Shown piece by piece: positions 60,465 through 64,000 of a stretch of DNA of 64,000 nucleotides. Origin of the DNA: Lewinella sp. 4G2 (GTDB lineage: Bacteria; Bacteroidota; Bacteroidia; Chitinophagales; Saprospiraceae). The stretch is taken from NCBI RefSeq assembly GCF_001625015.1, contig NZ_LVWJ02000014.1, positions 1,798,001 through 1,862,000 of the forward strand, read 5' to 3'. Position 1 is the stretch's first letter. The number at the start of each line of letters is the position of its first letter. The notes below the pieces were generated by a model that was given only the letters and a program-made list of their open reading frames with translations, had not been told where the DNA came from and did not search any database. A program made the position numbers and the translations under genes.

Positions 60465-60944
60465 ATGGCAAAGTTTTCCAAAAAACGCGGTAAGTCCAGC
60501 CCCGCGATCTCCACCGCCTCGCTGCCGGATATCATCTTCATGTTGCTCTTCTTCTTCATGATGGTAACCGTACTGCGTGACTCCAGCCTAAAGGTAAAGG
60601 TCAATACGCCCGACGCTACCCAGCTGACGAAGCTCGACGAGAAGTCCCTGGTAAACTACATCTACATTGGTCGCCCTACACCGCAGTACGCTGAGGTCTA
60701 CGGTACCTCCCCCCGCATCCAGTTGGGCGACAAGATATCCACGGTGGATGATATCCCCCTGTTCTTGGAGCAACACAAAGTGAAACTGCCCGAGGCTAAG
60801 CGCCCGGCCATCACCTCTTCCCTCCGCGTGGACGGCGAAGTGACGATGGGTATCGTGCAGGACGTAAAAACGAAGCTGCGTAAGTCGAACCAGCTAAAGA
60901 TTAACTACTCCGCTTCTAAGCGGGACGGTGCGATTAAGGAGTAA
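60465..60944 (+). CDS. exbD: Second ExbD/TolR-family protein
   Basis: 159 residues from ATG 60465; the frame opens 14 codons earlier without a good start. It has a basic cytoplasmic N-terminus (AKFSKKRGKSSPAIS), a single transmembrane helix with the acidic residue in TASLPDIIFMLLFFFMMVTVL (Asp20), and a periplasmic domain with DDIPLFLEQHKVKLPEAKRPAI and RVDGEVTMGIVQDVKTKLR. The periplasmic domain differs clearly from the first ExbD, so this is a paralogous subunit and not a recent duplicate. Two ExbD types beside one ExbB are common in Bacteroidota; they may form a heteromeric stator or serve different TonB proteins. Confidence 0.9.
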   Translation: MAKFSKKRGKSSPAISTASLPDIIFMLLFFFMMVTVLRDSSLKVKVNTPDATQLTKLDEKSLVNYIYIGRPTPQYAEVYGTSPRIQLGDKISTVDDIPLFLEQHKVKLPEAKRPAITSSLRVDGEVTMGIVQDVKTKLRKSNQLKINYSASKRDGAIKE

Positions 60945-60983
60945 TATCCACCGGACATATCCGGCCTTTGGCCGGGGTTGAAT

Positions 60984-61018
60984 GCCACCATGACCTTTTG
61001 GGTTATGGTGGCGTTTTT
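60984..61018 (+). terminator. Terminator after the exbB-exbD operon
   Basis: GCCACCATGACC and GGGTTATGGTGGC pair around TTTT, followed directly by GTTTTTC. It lies 40 bp after the second exbD stop. Confidence 0.8.
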
Positions 61019-61049
61019 CGTTTGGGGGGTTGATCACCCTTTCACATCC

Positions 61050-61110
61050 ACTCCCAGGGTCGTCGGCCTTCGGCCTTGGGACCCTGGGTTATGGGGGACC
61101 CTTTCAGGGT
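61050..61110. repeat. Intergenic palindromes before the cold-shock-like gene
   Basis: CCCAGGGTC...GGACCCTGGG (about 61051-61086) and GACCC-TTTCA-GGGTC directly after it form two neighbouring hairpins in the 215-bp spacer after the ExbD operon. The first encloses CGGCCTTCGGCC, itself a palindrome. I found no second copy in the window. Confidence 0.5.
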
Positions 61111-61146
61111 CTTACGTCCTATTTCACCGGGTGCCCGGCGAGATGT

Positions 61147-61154
61147 TACCTTCG
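61147..61154 (+). promoter_or_regulatory. TACCTTCG box five bases before the cold-shock-like gene
   Basis: TACCTTCG followed by GGGCT and the ATG at 61160. This fits the TAYCTT box-to-start spacing seen at four other genes. Confidence 0.35.
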
Positions 61155-61159
61155 GGGCT

Positions 61160-61372
61160 ATGACGGGGAAACACACCGGGCGGATCTTATTTTACCTCGA
61201 GACTAAGGGATACGGCTATCTGCGGCTGGAAGGGACGCTGGAGGAGTTTCACTTTCGGCGGAAGAACCTGCGCTTTACGGAGCCGCAAGCGGGAGAACTG
61301 GTTACGTTCTCCATCAAAGCCCTTAAAAGTGGTGTGTGCGCGGATGAGATCGAACGGGCGGGGTTGGCCTAA
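61160..61372 (+). CDS. Small cold-shock-domain-like protein
   Basis: 70 residues from ATG 61160; the open frame upstream passes through hairpins and is probably non-coding. The order of elements matches a five-stranded OB fold of the cold-shock type: TGRILFYLETKGYGYLRLEG corresponds to strand 1 and RNP1 (KGFGFI in CspA), EEFHFRRKNL to RNP2 (VFVHFS), and AGELVTFSIKAL to strand 4. Several RNA-stacking aromatics are kept (Tyr, Tyr, Phe, His, Phe), but the overall match is weak, and a longer tail replaces the usual end. RNA or single-stranded DNA binding is the likely role. The gene is convergent with the T9SS protein gene (40 bp apart). Confidence 0.7.
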   Translation: MTGKHTGRILFYLETKGYGYLRLEGTLEEFHFRRKNLRFTEPQAGELVTFSIKALKSGVCADEIERAGLA

Positions 61373-61411
61373 CGGTTTCGAGCCAACCCCGCTTATTCGT
61401 TATCCTAGATC

Positions 61412-64000
61412 CTAGTGCTTCACCACGAACTTCCCCATAGCGTAAACCCGTCCCGCTCCCGCCAGCGTGGCGATGTAGAATCCGTCGGGTAGGTTGGCTG
61501 CGGACAATTCCGTAGTTGTACCCTGAAAGGGTCGGCGAGCTACTTCTGCCCCTACGGCATTCTGAATGATCACCTCGAGCCCGGAGGCAGTCGGCGCTTC
61601 GGTCAGCGTAATGCGCAGGCGATCCGCAGTGGGGTTCGGGTAGATTTCCAGGGCTGTCACTTCAGTTGCGAGATGGGCATCGGCGGAGACCATCAGGTCC
61701 AAAGGTGCCAGCCGCGTACGGGCGTACTCCGTGATGATGGGCTCGTTGAAGTCAAAAAAGATGCCCGCCCGGTTCTGGAAGCGGTCACCCCGTTGCAGCG
61801 ACGTATCGTGATCAATGGTGAAAGAAACGACGCCCATACTGCCGGGTACGTTGGTGAAACTGTCCACCAGATTGATGTCGTCAAAGCGGAAGGTGAGGGC
61901 ACGGCCGTTGTCCACCATGACGGTGTAATCGTGGCTGGCGGGACCAAACTCGATTGTTTCCAGGTCCAATTCCAGGGGGAGGGTGTCGCGAATGACGACC
62001 GTAAAGGCCGTGTCCGTACCGGTGTTCTGAAAGTGAAGCTCGTAGGTCAACCGGGTACCGGGCTGGACGTCATTATCCTCGCCGAGGCCGGTGGGGAAGA
62101 CCAACTTCTCGTTAGGGTCGAAGCTACCCTGGTTGGTCCGGCAGTACGTGGCCCGCCCGAGTAGCTCGTTGTCGGAACTGATTTTGGTGGCGTTGCCCGT
62201 CATTACACCGCCGCAGGATTCAATGATGGCGGAAGGGAAGATGGCCCCCGTAGCACCAGCCGCCGCGCTCTGGCGGGCGATCACCTGCACGGTTTCTCCC
62301 GTCGCTGGGAAGGACAAGCGTAAGCTTTCCCCACCAGCTAGGCCGGGAACGATTTGTGAGTAGTCCTGAGAGAGCTGGCCGCTAACGTACACGTAATACT
62401 CCAGGTCCTCCGTCATGGCCTCCGTCCCTACGTTGAGGATGTCGAAGAATAGGGAATCGGTCTCACAGCCGGCGCCACGGACGTCGATCAGGGCGATGCC
62501 ATCACCCGGGTTGCAGGCATTATCTGCGGTGATTTGTGCTTCAATGCAGTGGAGCTGGCCAAAATCTGATTCGCAGCTGACGATGAAGTCGATTCGAATC
62601 TGACCGTTGCCGAAGGCATTTATGTCGCTCAAATTGAAGGTCAGGGTGTCGCCTTCGCGAGTGAAGTCAGCCGTTGCGGTTACTTCTTCGAATAGCGGGT
62701 CGACGGTGACTTTTAGCTCGGTGTTTTGGGCGGACCTGCTACCTCGATTCGCGTAGTTTACGTAGGCACTATTTTCGAAACAACGGCGGAAACGGCTGCT
62801 GACAATCTCTACGTTTAAAGAAGCACAGTTCTGTACTTCTATCATAGGGGAAATAAGCATCGGAGGATCACCATCATCATCCGTACCGATCGCCCGAGTG
62901 CCACAGCCTACTAATGAGCTGTCCAATGGAGCGAATGTCGTTACGGCGTAATCGCCAGCAAGCACAAGGCCCTCCCACTTTCCAGCGGAGTCAGTTACGA
63001 AATAATACTCCCGCGGCCCGTTGCTGAGACGGACGTTTATTCCCGGGATACCCACCCCGCTTAGATTCGGTGAAGCGTTACAGGTGCCGTCGTCATTGAG
63101 GCGAACGAAGCCGCTGACGTTCGGAGCAAAGTCGCAGGTATCGGGAATGGTAACGTCCAGGAACATGGTTGTATCTCCACAGGTGGTGCTCACCTCCACG
63201 GAGTAAGTGCCCACGTTGGCCTCTAAAAGCTCTGCAAATGAACGTTCGTTAGCATTAACCCTAATTTCAGCTGGTCCGAAGAAGTTGAAGGTGATGTCCG
63301 GAGACGTCAGGGAGCTCTCAGGGTTGAAGACGAATACGGTGGCCTCTTCCAGTAAGCAGTCGTCGGGTCTGCGCTGCTCAAATACGAGATTGTCAAGGCG
63401 GCCATCCTCGATTATTCCAAAACCTTCCACCCAGCAAGCCTCTTCTTCTACGGGTTCCACGAAGTAAGTAGTTGTAGTGTCGAACACAAACTCCGTTATG
63501 GTCACAGGATCATTAAGGCCTTCCAGTAATTGGAAACGAATGCCAGGGACAAATTCAACGGGTAAGCGAAAGGTGTCGGTCAGGATGGTGCAGTCCAACA
63601 GGCGAACGGTATCGGGGAAGACGACCTCAGTAGGTAGAACCTGGTAAGATGCTGAGGCTACGCAGCCGTTAGCAAAGGATACCGTTACGCTATACTCCTG
63701 CTGGTATTCCACCCCAACTAAAAAGGGTAGGGTGCTACCATCACTCCAGAGGTAACCCAACACCGGCGAAGCGTCGTCGTGGACAGCCTGGAGGGTTACT
63801 GCGCCGGGGTCAGTACAAAAAGATCCTATCTGTTCAATGCCCAGGAAAGGGTCCGGGGCGCTTACGTTGAAGGTAATGAAGGTCTGGCACCCATCGGCAA
63901 AAACGGCGGTAAGGTCGTTAAAACCGGGCTCCACGTTATTGATGAGGAAGGTGTCATTAATGGTTTCCCCGATCACTACCCCGTTTAGTGTTAGCGTTGC
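61412..64000 (-). CDS. Large secreted protein with T9SS type A sorting domain, N-terminus beyond the window
   Basis: The minus-strand frame is open from the stop at 61412 to the window edge (at least 862 codons), so the start lies outside. Visible parts: a repeated beta-rich region in which DGCQTFITFNVSAPDP and FANGCVASASYQVLP look like successive PKD/Ig-like units; a carboxypeptidase-regulatory-like module (VSGFVRLNDDGTCNASPNLSGVGIPGI); a DUF11/conserved-repeat segment (LTYELHFQNTGTDTAFTVVIRDTLP) preceded by SFDPNEKLVFP; and the type A T9SS tail (LEIYPNPTADRLRITLTEAP to the C-terminal FVVKH). It is exported and anchored by the T9SS. The combination FDPNEK plus DUF11 plus type A tail recurs in Saprospiria surface proteins; no enzymatic domain is visible. 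Confidence 0.88.
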   Translation of the reverse strand, partial: ATLTLNGVVIGETINDTFLINNVEPGFNDLTAVFADGCQTFITFNVSAPDPFLGIEQIGSFCTDPGAVTLQAVHDDASPVLGYLWSDGSTLPFLVGVEYQQEYSVTVSFANGCVASASYQVLPTEVVFPDTVRLLDCTILTDTFRLPVEFVPGIRFQLLEGLNDPVTITEFVFDTTTTYFVEPVEEEACWVEGFGIIEDGRLDNLVFEQRRPDDCLLEEATVFVFNPESSLTSPDITFNFFGPAEIRVNANERSFAELLEANVGTYSVEVSTTCGDTTMFLDVTIPDTCDFAPNVSGFVRLNDDGTCNASPNLSGVGIPGINVRLSNGPREYYFVTDSAGKWEGLVLAGDYAVTTFAPLDSSLVGCGTRAIGTDDDGDPPMLISPMIEVQNCASLNVEIVSSRFRRCFENSAYVNYANRGSRSAQNTELKVTVDPLFEEVTATADFTREGDTLTFNLSDINAFGNGQIRIDFIVSCESDFGQLHCIEAQITADNACNPGDGIALIDVRGAGCETDSLFFDILNVGTEAMTEDLEYYVYVSGQLSQDYSQIVPGLAGGESLRLSFPATGETVQVIARQSAAAGATGAIFPSAIIESCGGVMTGNATKISSDNELLGRATYCRTNQGSFDPNEKLVFPTGLGEDNDVQPGTRLTYELHFQNTGTDTAFTVVIRDTLPLELDLETIEFGPASHDYTVMVDNGRALTFRFDDINLVDSFTNVPGSMGVVSFTIDHDTSLQRGDRFQNRAGIFFDFNEPIITEYARTRLAPLDLMVSADAHLATEVTALEIYPNPTADRLRITLTEAPTASGLEVIIQNAVGAEVARRPFQGTTTELSAANLPDGFYIATLAGAGRVYAMGKFVVKH

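Overview
The window looks like a chromosomal segment of a Bacteroidota bacterium, most likely a marine Saprospiria/Lewinella-type organism. This rests on two proteins with type IX secretion (T9SS) sorting domains (type B ending at 6576, type A in the partial gene ending at 61412), a giant hyalin-repeat (HYR) surface protein, a DUF5916 outer-membrane protein, a GH3/beta-lactamase fusion, an ExbB/ExbD set with a Bacteroidota-style extra membrane protein, and promoter boxes resembling TAnnTTTG. The DNA is GC-rich. I see no transposase, phage gene, plasmid function or CRISPR array.

Layout. 1-15650 is a mixed envelope and metabolism region: a cut metallophosphoesterase, the GH3/beta-lactamase protein, a T9SS type B protein, a small zinc-ribbon protein, DUF5916, a SulP anion transporter, a membrane protein, a membrane-anchored LytTR regulator, a nucleoside hydrolase, a GH10 xylanase-like lipoprotein and an MsrA-like protein. 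15863-30862 is one gene of about 5000 codons with 46 HYR modules by my count. 31017-34777 holds a divergent polyamine cluster: lipoprotein plus glutathionylspermidine-synthase-like ATP-grasp enzyme on one side, membrane-fused spermidine synthase plus AdoMet decarboxylase on the other. 34893-39418 holds a sulfatase, a TspO-like protein, a nucleoside phosphorylase coupled to a bacilliredoxin-like protein, and an inward-rectifier K+ channel. 39676-46664 is a tetR-tolC-adaptor-RND efflux operon closed by a perfect bidirectional terminator. 46768-48560 carries pirin, nitroreductase and a small unknown protein. 48799-55089 is the histidine-degradation set hutH-hutU-hutI-hutG, interrupted between hutU and hutI by three tandem copies of a repeat of about 145 bp. 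55219-57798 holds ruvX, def, a viroplasmin-type RNase H and a TatD nuclease. tRNA-Ser(GGA) at 58003 is followed by duplicated fragments of its own 3' end. 58321-60944 is exbB, an unknown membrane protein, exbD and a second exbD. The window ends with a cold-shock-like small protein and a partial T9SS type A protein.

Across these genes runs a layer of non-coding structure: (1) a REP-like core GGGCGCTGCCGCRGGTGC at five loci, two of them inside coding sequence; (2) an AGTCGGGT-based palindromic repeat at two loci, one of which abuts the speE promoter box; (3) 85-bp tandem stem-loop units inside the efflux operon; (4) the three-copy repeat in the hut cluster. A TAYCTT box lies 3-5 nt before the start codon of at least five genes, which suggests leaderless transcripts.

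Most promising for follow-up are the HYR giant (three-fold amplification of a block of about 6 modules, no ATG/GTG/TTG ahead of its signal peptide, no recognisable T9SS tail), the polyamine cluster, and the repeat families.
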